From positions 1-18,339 of the forward strand of contig CAJUJF010000025.1 of the NCBI GenBank assembly GCA_910586825.1: a stretch of DNA of 18,339 nt. The letters run 5' to 3'. Origin of the DNA: an uncultured Christensenellaceae bacterium (GTDB lineage Bacteria; Bacillota; Clostridia; Christensenellales; Borkfalkiaceae). Positions 1-8,725 of the stretch are shown here, piece after piece. Both the position numbers and the translations under genes were made by a program. The notes beneath the pieces were generated by a model. It saw only the letters and a list, made by a program, of their open reading frames with translations, did no database searches and had not been told where the DNA came from. Every line of letters begins with the position of its first letter. Within the stretch, counting starts at the first letter, position 1.

Positions 1-1374
1 TTGAACGTGACGAAGACGAGCAACGGCTATTACGCGATGCTGTCGTGGGAGATCGAAACGCTGGAACTTGCGTTGCCGCAGGTGCCGGAAGAAGAGATCG
101 TATTCGATCAGACGAACGCGCCGAACTTATTGGAACTACTGTTTCCTGACAACGAGTTTTTCTGGAACAACTGGTCGGATTACGTGACGGTGAAGGTAGA
201 ATACACGGACGATATCTATTCGAGCGATCGGGAGTTGCTGGACGGGTTTACGGCGGAGAACGCGGGAAGATATTATCTGACGTTTACGGTGATAGATCCG
301 AACAACGTGAGTTTCGAGGACGGAAGTCTGGAACAGACGGTATCGGTGGACGTGAATCCGTACGTGATCACGATCACAGGCTGGAACAACGGACACAGAC
401 CGATCTTCGAGCCGGAAGCGGTGCCGAGCGGGTATTACGAGCTGGTGTACACGTACGTGGATCCGGAGACGGGAGAAGAGAAGACGACGACGGTGACGCC
501 GACGGCGAAGAACATCGAGTATACAGCGCGGGTGCGTGTGAAAGAAGAACTGGAAGGGAACGTGACGATCGCGTGCAAAGACGGAGACGAAACGCTGTTG
601 GAGCACAAGTTCATTTTGACGGATACGTTGCCGCAGGATTCGAAGCCGATCAAGATCCCGGTGCTGTCGGAGACGCAGTTGACGTATAACGGGAAAGCGC
701 AACAGTTGACGCTGACGCCGTTCGACAGCGACTTTCTGGAAATCTCGGTGACGAACAAGGGTGAAGTGACGGGGAACACGGTGACGTTGACGAACGCAGG
801 CACGTACGAGATCACGATCTCGTTCAAAGCGGGGAGAAAAGGACACTGGGACAGCGAAGGAAGCATGTACCACGAGACGCAGGTATCGATCACGTACGAA
901 GTGGAAGTCGGAAAGCTGTATATCCCGTTGTCGTGGAAGACGAATAAGGGAATCCCGGAAATCGAACTGCCTGAGGAGTACGCGAGCCTGAAAGTGACGT
1001 ACGAATTCCGCGACCCCGCGACGGGGAAGACGGTAATGAAAGAGGCGTTGGTGAAAGATACGAACTATCAGGTAACGGTGACGCTGAAAGACGGAGAGAA
1101 CGTAGAGTTCGAGTACGAGGACGAGAACGGAGAGCGGAAGACGGGAGTGAGCGCGGTGAACGAGTTCACGTTCAAAGTGTCGAGCAACGCTTTGAACGAA
1201 CTGTTCGGTCTTCCTGACGATTTCCCGCTGTGGCAGATCATCGTGATCACGGTATGCCTGATTCTGTTCATCATCTTCATGATCCTGACGGCGAAGAAAA
1301 GGAAGGAGAAGAAGGAAGCGGAAGAGGAGATGAAAAAGTACCGGGAGGACATGGAAGAACTCTCCGAAGAATAA
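1..1374 (+). CDS. Surface protein with Ig/MBG-like repeats and C-terminal membrane anchor (5' partial)
   Basis: The frame is open from base 1 and the first codon (TTG) has no ribosome site before it, so the gene almost certainly starts upstream of the window; 457 residues are visible. They hold beta-rich repeats of bacterial Ig/MBG type (a 'YNGKAQ' start about residues 228-233, with 'NAGTYEI' and 'NAGRYYL' ends). One hydrophobic helix follows (about 410-430, WQIIVITVCLILFIIFMIL), then a short Lys/Glu-rich tail. The tail composition implies the repeats are outside the cell and the C-terminus inside. The last ~110 residues are clearly homologous to the end of the next gene (1648-7011), including FGLP-DFPLWQIIVITVCLI. 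The two are tandem paralogs, probably adhesin- or stalk-like cell-surface proteins. The ligand is unknown. There is no LPXTG motif; anchoring is by the transmembrane helix. Confidence 0.8.
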   Translation: MNVTKTSNGYYAMLSWEIETLELALPQVPEEEIVFDQTNAPNLLELLFPDNEFFWNNWSDYVTVKVEYTDDIYSSDRELLDGFTAENAGRYYLTFTVIDPNNVSFEDGSLEQTVSVDVNPYVITITGWNNGHRPIFEPEAVPSGYYELVYTYVDPETGEEKTTTVTPTAKNIEYTARVRVKEELEGNVTIACKDGDETLLEHKFILTDTLPQDSKPIKIPVLSETQLTYNGKAQQLTLTPFDSDFLEISVTNKGEVTGNTVTLTNAGTYEITISFKAGRKGHWDSEGSMYHETQVSITYEVEVGKLYIPLSWKTNKGIPEIELPEEYASLKVTYEFRDPATGKTVMKEALVKDTNYQVTVTLKDGENVEFEYEDENGERKTGVSAVNEFTFKVSSNALNELFGLPDDFPLWQIIVITVCLILFIIFMILTAKKRKEKKEAEEEMKKYREDMEELSEE

Positions 1375-1384
1375 CCGGAAAAGG

Positions 1385-1420
1385 AACCCCGCGGTCGATA
1401 TTTCGTCCGCGGGGTTTTCT
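1385..1420 (+). terminator. Rho-independent terminator after the first surface protein
   Basis: An 8-bp GC stem (CCCCGCGG at 1387-1394 with CCGCGGGG at 1407-1414) is flanked by A/T and followed by TTTTCT. It lies 12 bp after the stop codon. Confidence 0.88.
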
Positions 1421-1529
1421 ATCGTCAGAAAAAACAAAGTAAAATTACACATAATACTGAAAAGCAATAGAAAAATTGTGATAAAAATAAGAAAATCGAC
1501 TTAATTTTTAAAAATTTCGATAAAAAAAC

Positions 1530-1558
1530 TTGGAAACAAGAAAAATATATAGTAAAAT
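1530..1558 (+). promoter_or_regulatory. Putative sigma-A promoter of the giant surface protein
   Basis: TTGGAA (1530-1535), a 17-bp spacer, then TAAAAT (1553-1558) sit in a strongly AT-rich stretch. The predicted transcript leader is about 80 nt. A ribosome site (GGAGAG, about 1637-1642) precedes the ATG at 1648. The -10 and downstream bases (GTAAAAT, then GTGTAT) resemble those of the promoter at 7190-7219. Confidence 0.55.
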
Positions 1559-1647
1559 AATAGTGTATAGGTGTTTGTGTTTCTTGCCGAAGCGGAATCG
1601 CAAATGCAAGAGCGACAAAAAGAGAAGAGCGACATAGGAGAGATTTT

Positions 1648-4600
1648 ATGTTTGGAAATAAGAAAAAGAAAGGAAGCGCTCAGGTGCGTTTTAACCGTAT
1701 GAAAGTCAAGGGGGGGGGGTGCTATTTAGCTGAAAACCGCGCCCGTATTCTGTCTGCGATTTTGGTCGCAATTTTAAGCGTACTGCTTTTTTTGGCGGGC
1801 GCTTTTTCTATGTTCAAAAAAGACTTTACGGCAAAGGCGGTCTCGATCGGTTCCATAACCTTGGCCGATTACGATACCCGTTCCGACGGGCTCGTGTTCG
1901 ACGGGGACGAATTGCAAAAAATATACGACTTGCTTACGGGCGTGCCCAATTCCAAGATTACCGACGTCGAGGCGTTGGGGACAAAGACTTCTGCGGATTT
2001 CCGCGTTTTAAACGGCGGGAATAACTTAATTGTTTCCGTTGCCGGGAAAGATTGGTTTGCAACCTATTTGTCCAAAAGCGGAAACGACGCGATTCTTACG
2101 CTCTGGCAAAAGGATTCCTTTAATACCGCCGGATACGCTGCATTTATCGGCAGTACAAATAATGATGCTTATCCCGCTTCTATGTACGGCACCAGCAAGA
2201 TCCGTGCCGTTTCGCTCAACAACGGCGGGAGCTATGCCGACAGTTCGAGCCATTTAACGACATGTACGCCGCGTACGGATCGCTATTATTCGATATTTAC
2301 GGTTCCGAACATTGCGGGAAGTTTGTACGACTACATTGCCGTTCCCGCGGATTTGGCCTGGCAAGCGACGGTCAGTAATAAAATCAACAACAACGCTACG
2401 TTGAATCTGAATAACGATGCATATTCGACGTCGATGCCGAATATGCAGCCCGGTAATCATCAGTCTAAAACGGGATACGATGCCTGGAAAAACGATAAAC
2501 TTTGGCTTGTCGCGCAGGGGGAAATCGGGAGTTCTAGGGCGCCTGCCGGCCTTTGGAAAACGGACAGCACAATGTTCGCCGATAAGAATTGTTGGGAACG
2601 TTCGTCCGCCGGAAGCATCTCAAACGTTAATCCTAATTCCGCGCATAATCTAGGCTCTTCGGGAATCAACGTTGATACGGCGCTAGGCATCCGCCCCGCG
2701 TTCCACTTGAATTTATCGAAAGCGGCAAAGAGCGTTGTCCAAACGGCAACGGTGCCCGACATTCCCGTACAGACCTATAACGGAATGGAACAGACTTTTG
2801 ATTTTATGACGATTTCCGGTTATTCAGCCGATCAAATGAAGATCACGAATATTGTCTATGACGGAACGTTGCCCGCGGGCGCGGGTGAGCCCTCCGTTGT
2901 AGATCCCGTTGTGCCCGCAACGTCGGCAACGAAGGTGAAGTTCACCGAAGCGGGAACGTATACGGTTACTTTCGAATCGCTTTTGGAGACGAGGGCGGAC
3001 GGAGGTAAAACGAAGTGGCTTTTCGGGCGGGATCCGGACAAGACGACCGACACCGCAACGCTGACGGTGAAAAAAGCACAACTCGCGACGCCGAGTTTCG
3101 GGACGGGCGCAAATTCTTCCAAGCCGTTCAACGGCGCCGATCAGACCTTTAAGGCGAGCGATTATCCGAACAAAAACGTTGCCGCAACGAGTTCGGTTGC
3201 GTATCCGCGGAATCCGCTTTCGGTGAGTTTTAAAAAGGACACGACCGTTTTATCTCCGCAACCGACGATCAAGGAGAATGCGGACGGCACGCTCGAATTG
3301 CAAATGCGCGATGCGGGGAATTACGGCGCGGAATTTTCGATCGCCGATGCGGTGAATTATGAGTGGGCGGACGGAACGAGCACGCCGAAGACGGTAAATT
3401 TTGAAATAACCGCGACAGCGCTCACGTTATCGTATACGACGACGGAGAATAACGTATGGGGTTGGGCGGCGGACTCGGAGAGTTCGTCGGGTACGATCAC
3501 GGTGTCGGGGATTTTCAACGGGGACGGGACTCAGAGCGCGGACAGCGTGAATTTGAAGCTTGAAATATCGGACACGGCAGGCGGGAAGTCGTATATCACG
3601 GGAGTAGACAACGGAGACGGTACGTATACGTTCACGGTGGACAAAGACATATCGGTGTTCGGGGGTTCGTACACGACGGGCACGTACTATTTAAAACCGG
3701 TACTGAGCAACGGAACGGCGGGCACGCACGACGGGAACTATGAATTGAGCACGGCGTTGAGCGGACTGAACAACGGATCGGGGTATAAGCTTGTGATCGG
3801 GACGGCGGGGGCGGGCTTGCCGTCGTATAGCTGGACGTACACGGAAGACGGAGGAACGGATCAGGCGCTGCCTGCGGACGGGAAGCTGACGTACAAGTTC
3901 AACGGGTCAACGACGACGGGGGTAGTGTACGAACTGACGGTAGACACGACGGATTTTGCGAGCGCGTATATCGCGATCGACACGTCGAAATACGACAACG
4001 GATACAAGAACCGAAGCGCGAGCGTGGCGGGGAAATACGTGACGACGGTTGCGTTGAAGACGACGGACGGGGATCACACGTTCCCGGCGCCGGGCGGCGG
4101 CACGAGCACGACGAGCGAGATCACGATCGAATGGGAGATCGAGAAAGCGAAATACGATTTCACGAACGTGAAATGGCAGTACACGGACACGGAAGGTAAC
4201 ACGAAGAACTATCCCGCGCGTTGGGACGCGGACAACGGGGTATGGGAGTATCTGGACGAAAACGGAGACGCGGCAGGCGGAGACGCGGGGATCCCGTGGT
4301 ACGGGGAGAACTATACGCTGACGCTGACGGGCTTGCCGACGGGCGTGACGATCACGAACCCAACGGGCGCGTACACGGGAAATAAAGAGAAATTCATATC
4401 GGCGAACGGGTATACGGCGGAATGTACGGGCGTGAGCGGAGACAGCGCGAACTACGAGAGTATCCCTTCGGGACTATTGAGACTGGATTGGAAGATCGTA
4501 AAAGGGAAAGTGGTGATCCGGAGCAGTACGTGGACGACGTCGCAGCAGGGAAGCGACTCGAACGTGTTCTACGTTCCGACGTTGCAGAACGTATCGGGAG

Positions 4601-7011
4601 TGGAGTACGAGTATTACGATCTGGGCACGACGGCGAACAGCCCGGGTCCGGGGACGAAGCTGGACGGGTTGGACGGAGTGACGTCGGTACTGGGTACGAA
4701 GCACTACTACTACGTAAAAGCGGTGGTGGCGTCGGGGGTATCGTCGGACGGAGTGACGCTGTGGATCGACGCGATCGAAATCGTGGACGAAACGGATCCG
4801 GAACCGAAGTACGGGGCTTGCACGAAGTCGTTCGAGACGGGAGACAACCGAACGGCGGTACAGATCACGCTGAGCGGCGCGCCGTACACGTACGACGGGA
4901 AAACGCACGGGGAACTGAAAGACGGCAACAACGGGGGAGAGTTGGAGATCAAAGTGGGGAGTAACGCGTTCCCTACGTCGCGGTTCACGGTGCAATACTA
5001 CGTATACGACGCTGGGAACGCAGCGGAGCACTATAAAGGGGAACTGCTGGGCGGCGCGCCGAAGGACGCGGGAAGATACGTGATCGAGATCAAACTGACG
5101 GCGACGGCGGAAGAGGATTATTACGCGACGGACGAATATTTCGATTTCGAGATCAAGCCGTACGTGCTGGATATGTCGCAGGTGAAGTGGGGGTATCTGG
5201 TCAAGGACGAAAACGGAGCAGAGATCGAAGTGGAATACAATCCTTCGTCGCCGATGCAGTTCGGGTTGGACGAAAACGGGAACGCGATCAAACACAACGT
5301 GATCCTGATCGGACTGCCGAAGGGAGACAAGAACGGAGACGCGGCGGAGCAGTTATTGGCGCAGATGTACGAAGAGAGCGGACTTGGGAACGACGGAAGC
5401 GATGGTACGCGTCCGCAGGTGATCACGTACAGCGGAAGCCGCGACGAAACGGCTGTGGCGACGGGAGGAACGTCGTATAAGACGAAAGCCGTGCTGGCTG
5501 GGTTAGGGGGTAACTTCAAGTTCGGGTCGTTACCTGCGATGTTCGCGGAGGACGCGGGCGCTGGGGGATATTCTTCGACGCAGGAATGGAAGGTGGAGCC
5601 GAAGAAGATCAACGCGCCGAAAGACGACGACACGCATTCGTTCACGGGCGAGACGCTGGATATTCTGACGTACGCGGGACTGAATCCCGAAGAGTTGGGG
5701 TTATATTACGAGATCACCGCGATCACGTATTACGACGCGAACTTCGAAGCGCATACATTGTACACGAACCCGCATGCGGCCGGGAACCCGCAGCGTCCGA
5801 CGGAATCGGAGATGGAGGAGTTGAGAGAGGCGTTGGCGGGGATCAAAGCGGCGGGAACGTATATGGTGACGGCGCGACTGATCGACAGCAACAACGTGAA
5901 GTTTTTGGTGAACGGAGTTGCGGGAACGGCGCCGAGTTATCTGGCGCAGATCGAGATCCAGAAGATGCGTGTGACGGTAACGGGCTGGACGAATCCGTCG
6001 ACACCGAAGAACAACACGCCGTGGGAGGCGAACTACGAGAGCACGTTCCCGACGGGACTGATTGAGAACAAGATCACGGACGAGAGCGGGAAAGAGGTGA
6101 GCGAGAGCGAATGGATGAACGGCTGGAACAAGACGTTCTACCAGACGCTGAGACCGACTGCGGGGAACGAAGAGAATATCGAGATCGTATATGCGGAGGG
6201 AGTCGAGGAAGAGAAGAGCTTCAACCGCGGAGACGAAGAAGGAGTGATCTACGGGGAGATCGAGAAGCCGACGTATACGGGCGCGACGGGGGGAACGGTG
6301 AACGAGAACGGAGTGATGGAGACGACGTTCAACGGCGTTGCGCAGAAACTGATGCCGAGTGGCATGGAAGAGTTGTTGAATAACGGCCGTTTGAAACTGT
6401 ACGCGGTGGACGAAGAGGGAAACGAGACGGAAGTAGGTGGGGAGTATTTCTCGCCGACGAACGCGGGGAAATACAAAGTAATCGCGCGGATCAACGGAAA
6501 CTTCAAGTGGAAGGACAGCAAGGACAAGAGCGATCTTATATTCGAGTTTGAAGTGAAGAAGGCGCAGGTAAAGGCAGAATGGGACACGAGCGGGAAAGAG
6601 CCGGTGCTGAAAGTACCGGAGGAATACGCGGGATACGTGGAGTACGAGTACCGAGACGAAACGGGGAAGGTGTTGACGAAGGAAGAGTTGAAGAGCGGAA
6701 AGAACTACACGGTGACGGCGAAAGTGAAGAACGATCAGAAGGGGAACGTGGAATTCCTGTTCACGGATCTGGAAGGAAACGAGATGATCGGAAGCGAGCT
6801 GGAAACGCAGTTCGAGCTTCCGGGAGGGCTGTTCGGACTGCCCGAGGACTTCCCGCTGTGGCAGATCATCGTGATCACGGTATGTCTGATTCTGTTCATC
6901 GTCTTCATGATCCTTGCGGCAAAGAAACGGAAAGAGAAGAAGGAAGCCGAAAAGGAGATCAAGAAGTATCAGGACAGTCTCAACGATCTTGACGATCTGC
7001 CCGAGGATTAA
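1648..7011 (+). CDS. Giant (1787 aa) membrane-anchored surface protein, poly-G switch in its 5' end
   Basis: The start is ATG after GGAGAG. The N-terminus is basic (GNKKKKG), followed by a hydrophobic signal/anchor helix at about residues 33-54. Residues ~115-355 resemble a DUF6273-type domain, with conserved-looking 'DKLWL', 'GLWKTDS', 'CWERSS' and a 'GIRPAFHLNLS' end. Several MBG/Ig-like repeats follow (for example 'YNGMEQTF', 'PYTYDGKTHG', 'DAGRYVIEI', 'NAGKYKVIA'). A C-terminal helix (about 1730-1750, WQIIVITVCLILFIVFMIL) and a charged coiled-coil-like tail end the protein, as in the paralog upstream. It is inferred to be a cell-surface stalk or adhesin; no ligand can be read. Codon use changes near base 3400: mixed before, and almost only ACG/GTG/GGA/AAC-type codons after. 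Ten G at 1710-1719 encode part of K21-G24; a one-base change stops translation at once. Confidence 0.85.
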   Translation: MFGNKKKKGSAQVRFNRMKVKGGGCYLAENRARILSAILVAILSVLLFLAGAFSMFKKDFTAKAVSIGSITLADYDTRSDGLVFDGDELQKIYDLLTGVPNSKITDVEALGTKTSADFRVLNGGNNLIVSVAGKDWFATYLSKSGNDAILTLWQKDSFNTAGYAAFIGSTNNDAYPASMYGTSKIRAVSLNNGGSYADSSSHLTTCTPRTDRYYSIFTVPNIAGSLYDYIAVPADLAWQATVSNKINNNATLNLNNDAYSTSMPNMQPGNHQSKTGYDAWKNDKLWLVAQGEIGSSRAPAGLWKTDSTMFADKNCWERSSAGSISNVNPNSAHNLGSSGINVDTALGIRPAFHLNLSKAAKSVVQTATVPDIPVQTYNGMEQTFDFMTISGYSADQMKITNIVYDGTLPAGAGEPSVVDPVVPATSATKVKFTEAGTYTVTFESLLETRADGGKTKWLFGRDPDKTTDTATLTVKKAQLATPSFGTGANSSKPFNGADQTFKASDYPNKNVAATSSVAYPRNPLSVSFKKDTTVLSPQPTIKENADGTLELQMRDAGNYGAEFSIADAVNYEWADGTSTPKTVNFEITATALTLSYTTTENNVWGWAADSESSSGTITVSGIFNGDGTQSADSVNLKLEISDTAGGKSYITGVDNGDGTYTFTVDKDISVFGGSYTTGTYYLKPVLSNGTAGTHDGNYELSTALSGLNNGSGYKLVIGTAGAGLPSYSWTYTEDGGTDQALPADGKLTYKFNGSTTTGVVYELTVDTTDFASAYIAIDTSKYDNGYKNRSASVAGKYVTTVALKTTDGDHTFPAPGGGTSTTSEITIEWEIEKAKYDFTNVKWQYTDTEGNTKNYPARWDADNGVWEYLDENGDAAGGDAGIPWYGENYTLTLTGLPTGVTITNPTGAYTGNKEKFISANGYTAECTGVSGDSANYESIPSGLLRLDWKIVKGKVVIRSSTWTTSQQGSDSNVFYVPTLQNVSGVEYEYYDLGTTANSPGPGTKLDGLDGVTSVLGTKHYYYVKAVVASGVSSDGVTLWIDAIEIVDETDPEPKYGACTKSFETGDNRTAVQITLSGAPYTYDGKTHGELKDGNNGGELEIKVGSNAFPTSRFTVQYYVYDAGNAAEHYKGELLGGAPKDAGRYVIEIKLTATAEEDYYATDEYFDFEIKPYVLDMSQVKWGYLVKDENGAEIEVEYNPSSPMQFGLDENGNAIKHNVILIGLPKGDKNGDAAEQLLAQMYEESGLGNDGSDGTRPQVITYSGSRDETAVATGGTSYKTKAVLAGLGGNFKFGSLPAMFAEDAGAGGYSSTQEWKVEPKKINAPKDDDTHSFTGETLDILTYAGLNPEELGLYYEITAITYYDANFEAHTLYTNPHAAGNPQRPTESEMEELREALAGIKAAGTYMVTARLIDSNNVKFLVNGVAGTAPSYLAQIEIQKMRVTVTGWTNPSTPKNNTPWEANYESTFPTGLIENKITDESGKEVSESEWMNGWNKTFYQTLRPTAGNEENIEIVYAEGVEEEKSFNRGDEEGVIYGEIEKPTYTGATGGTVNENGVMETTFNGVAQKLMPSGMEELLNNGRLKLYAVDEEGNETEVGGEYFSPTNAGKYKVIARINGNFKWKDSKDKSDLIFEFEVKKAQVKAEWDTSGKEPVLKVPEEYAGYVEYEYRDETGKVLTKEELKSGKNYTVTAKVKNDQKGNVEFLFTDLEGNEMIGSELETQFELPGGLFGLPEDFPLWQIIVITVCLILFIVFMILAAKKRKEKKEAEKEIKKYQDSLNDLDDLPED
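1710..1719 (+). repeat. G10 homopolymer, candidate phase-variation tract
   Basis: Ten consecutive G follow AA in codons 21-24 of the giant surface protein, between its start and its signal helix. With ten G the frame is open for 1787 codons. With nine G the reading becomes GGT GCT ATT TAG (stop). With eleven G it becomes GTG CTA TTT AGC TGA (stop). Slipped-strand mispairing at such tracts is an established cause of phase variation. Whether the length really varies here is inference. Confidence 0.7.
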
Positions 7012-7020
7012 AGAATTGAT

Positions 7021-7060
7021 GCTCCCCGCCTTTTCAAAAAAGGCGGGGAGTGCTCTGTTT
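7021..7060 (+). terminator. Rho-independent terminator of the giant surface protein
   Basis: A long stem pairs CTCCCCGCCTTT (from 7022) with AAAGGCGGGGAG (to 7050) around a short loop. TGCTCTGTTTT follows. The U-run is imperfect but the stem is very stable and lies 10 bp after the stop. Confidence 0.85.
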
Positions 7061-7189
7061 TACGCGTCGGTTTTCCGAAAAAAATGCGCGTTGCAAACGG
7101 AAAATTTTCCGATTGTTACCTGAATTGTGAAAAAATGACGAAAACGACAAATATTTTTTACTTTTTTTTGATTTTATTGTTGAAAGGGA

Positions 7190-7219
7190 TTGATATTCGG
7201 TACAAAAAAGTGGTAAAAT
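7190..7219 (+). promoter_or_regulatory. Putative extended -10 promoter for the coiled-coil membrane protein
   Basis: TTGATA (7190-7195), an 18-bp spacer and TAAAAT (7214-7219) are preceded by TG at 7211-7212 (extended -10). The leader runs about 120 nt to the ATG at 7346 and contains a possible weak hairpin (CCCG at about 7253-7256 with CGGGG near 7262-7266). The intergenic stretch 7012-7345 holds the terminator, this promoter and the leader; no other gene is seen in it. Confidence 0.55.
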
Positions 7220-7345
7220 GAATATGTGTATGATTATAAGCTTTTCCCGATCCCGTTTTTGCGGGGATTCGGAATCGCATTTCCATAACGACGCGGAAAT
7301 AACGTCCGCGCGAAGTTTCGAGAAATTTACCTGGGAGGAAGAAAT

Positions 7346-8284
7346 ATGAGTTTCGGGTTGCTTACGTTCTTATTCGATATGAAAATCTGGACGTTTATTG
7401 CAATCGGGTTTATCGCGCTTGCCGTCATCGGGCTGATTATATTTTTCGCCGTGATCGGCGCGCGTAAAAAAGCGTTGGCGGGCGTGGACAACGCCGCGCG
7501 CGAATGGAAAGCGGGCGCGAAGGACAGAAAAGCCAATGCCGAGCGGCAGGAAGAAAAACGCCGTCAGCGCGAGCAGGAGCGTCTGGAAAAACTGAAAGAG
7601 GACGCGCGTCAGCAGGAACTCCGCCAACGGGAGGAGGAACGCAAAGAAGCCGCGCGCCTGAAAGAAGAGGAGCGGCAGGAGGCCGCCCGTCAGCGGGAAG
7701 AAGAACGGCGTCAGCGCGAAGAGGAGCGTCTGGAAGCGTTGCGTCAGAAAGAAGAGGAGCGGAAAGAGGAACAGCGCCGCCGCGAAGAAGAGCGTCAGAT
7801 GCGCCGCGAGGAGGAAGAACGCCGCCGCGAGGAAGAGCGCGAACGCCGCGAAGAGGAGCGCAGAAGAAGAGAGGAATCGAGAGAGGCGGCAATGCTTCAC
7901 CAAGCACCGCCCGTCAATCCTTACGGCGCGCCGCCGATGGGCGGAATGCCGCAGTACGGCGCGAATCCGTATGCGGCGAATCCCTATCCGCCGATGGGCG
8001 GAATGCCCGTGCCGCCGGTCTATCCTCCGGCGCCGCCCGTATACCAGCAACCGCCCGTGTATCAGCAGCCCGTGATTCAACCGGTGTTCCAACAGCCGCC
8101 CGTACAGCCCGTGTATCAGCCTGCGCCGCAACCGCCCGTTATCGTCATGGACGGCGCGCAGCAGCCTTTCGTGGTCGGCGGACAGCCGAAGAGCGAACCG
8201 CAGGTGATTATCGTGCAGTCCGGCGACGACGGCAGAAGCAGAAGAACGCAGGAGTTGCTCAACGAGATCGATCGCAGGAGATGA
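7346..8284 (+). CDS. Membrane-anchored E/R-rich coiled-coil protein with Pro/Gln/Tyr-rich tail
   Basis: No family is recognised. The start is ATG at 7346 with GGGAGG at 7333-7338, seven bases upstream. Residues ~13-36 form one transmembrane helix (IWTFIAIGFIALAVIGLIIFF) followed by Arg-Lys-Lys, so the long C-terminal part is predicted to be cytoplasmic. Residues ~45-185 are almost entirely Glu/Arg/Lys/Gln with repeated 'REEER' units, typical of a coiled coil or single alpha helix. Residues ~190-275 are low-complexity Pro/Tyr/Gln/Gly with repeated 'PPVYQQP'. The last ~30 residues are charged (QELLNEIDRRR). The layout suggests a scaffold or membrane-linked organising protein; this is inference. 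It stands alone between its own promoter and terminator, next to the surface protein genes. Confidence 0.8.
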   Translation: MSFGLLTFLFDMKIWTFIAIGFIALAVIGLIIFFAVIGARKKALAGVDNAAREWKAGAKDRKANAERQEEKRRQREQERLEKLKEDARQQELRQREEERKEAARLKEEERQEAARQREEERRQREEERLEALRQKEEERKEEQRRREEERQMRREEEERRREEERERREEERRRREESREAAMLHQAPPVNPYGAPPMGGMPQYGANPYAANPYPPMGGMPVPPVYPPAPPVYQQPPVYQQPVIQPVFQQPPVQPVYQPAPQPPVIVMDGAQQPFVVGGQPKSEPQVIIVQSGDDGRSRRTQELLNEIDRRR

Positions 8285-8299
8285 TAATTATAAAATAAC

Positions 8300-8335
8300 G
8301 CCCGACGAATTCCGTCGGGCATTTGCTTTGTTTTG
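8300..8335. terminator. Bidirectional terminator between convergent genes
   Basis: The 8-bp stem GCCCGACG (8300-8307) / CGTCGGGC (8313-8320) has a 5-nt loop. On the plus strand it is followed by T-rich sequence, and on the minus strand by GTTATTTTATAAT. It serves the gene ending at 8284 and ridA ending at 8338. Confidence 0.85.
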
Positions 8336-8337
8336 TT

Positions 8338-8709
8338 TTATAATTCCGCGATCGCTTCGATTTCGGCGAGCACGCCTTTGGGCAACGCTTTCACCGCAAC
8401 GCAGGAACGCGCGGGTTTTTCCGTAAAATGTTTTCCGTATACGCCGTTGAACGCCGCAAAGTCGCCCATATCGGCAAGGAAGCAAGTCGTCTTTACGACC
8501 CGTTTCAGCGAAGTGCCGGCTTCTTCGAGCACCGCTTTCAGGTTCATGCAGATTCGTTCGGTCTGCGCTTCGATCCCGCCCGTCACGACTTCTCCCGTCG
8601 CGGGATCGATTGCGATCTGCCCCGAAGTAAACAGCAGTCCGTTTACGGCGACGGCCTGCGAATACGGGCCGATTGCGGCGGGTGCGGAATGGGTGTGTAT
8701 TTGTTTCAT
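8338..8709 (-). CDS. ridA: RidA family enamine/imine deaminase
   Basis: This 123-residue protein has full RidA/YjgF/TdcF length. Visible family features are 'SGQIAIDP' (29-36), 'PARSCVAVKALPK' with the catalytic Arg (R101), and 'AEIEAIA' with the conserved Glu (E116). RidA enzymes hydrolyse the reactive enamine/imine intermediates (2-aminoacrylate, 2-aminocrotonate) released by PLP enzymes such as threonine/serine dehydratase, giving 2-oxoacids and ammonia in the cytoplasm. It lies 16 bp downstream of ilvA on the same strand with a strong GGGAGGAA ribosome site in the gap. It is thus probably co-transcribed with the very enzyme whose by-product it removes. It ends at a bidirectional terminator. 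Confidence 0.95.
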   Translation of the reverse strand: MKQIHTHSAPAAIGPYSQAVAVNGLLFTSGQIAIDPATGEVVTGGIEAQTERICMNLKAVLEEAGTSLKRVVKTTCFLADMGDFAAFNGVYGKHFTEKPARSCVAVKALPKGVLAEIEAIAEL

Positions 8710-8725
8710 CGTCGTTTCCTCCCGA

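Noticed and set aside
136..1467. 443-codon open frame on the minus strand opposite the first surface protein
   Set aside because: Arg/His-rich translation with no recognisable domain; explained by the ACG/GTG/GAC-biased codons of the sense gene.
1675..2700. Second DGR variable repeat in the DUF6273-like head of the giant surface protein
   Set aside because: No stretch there resembles the template repeat; any shared fold would be distant.
4474..5295. 273-codon minus-strand frame inside the giant surface gene
   Set aside because: Same codon-bias shadow; Arg/Val/His-rich, no ribosome site.
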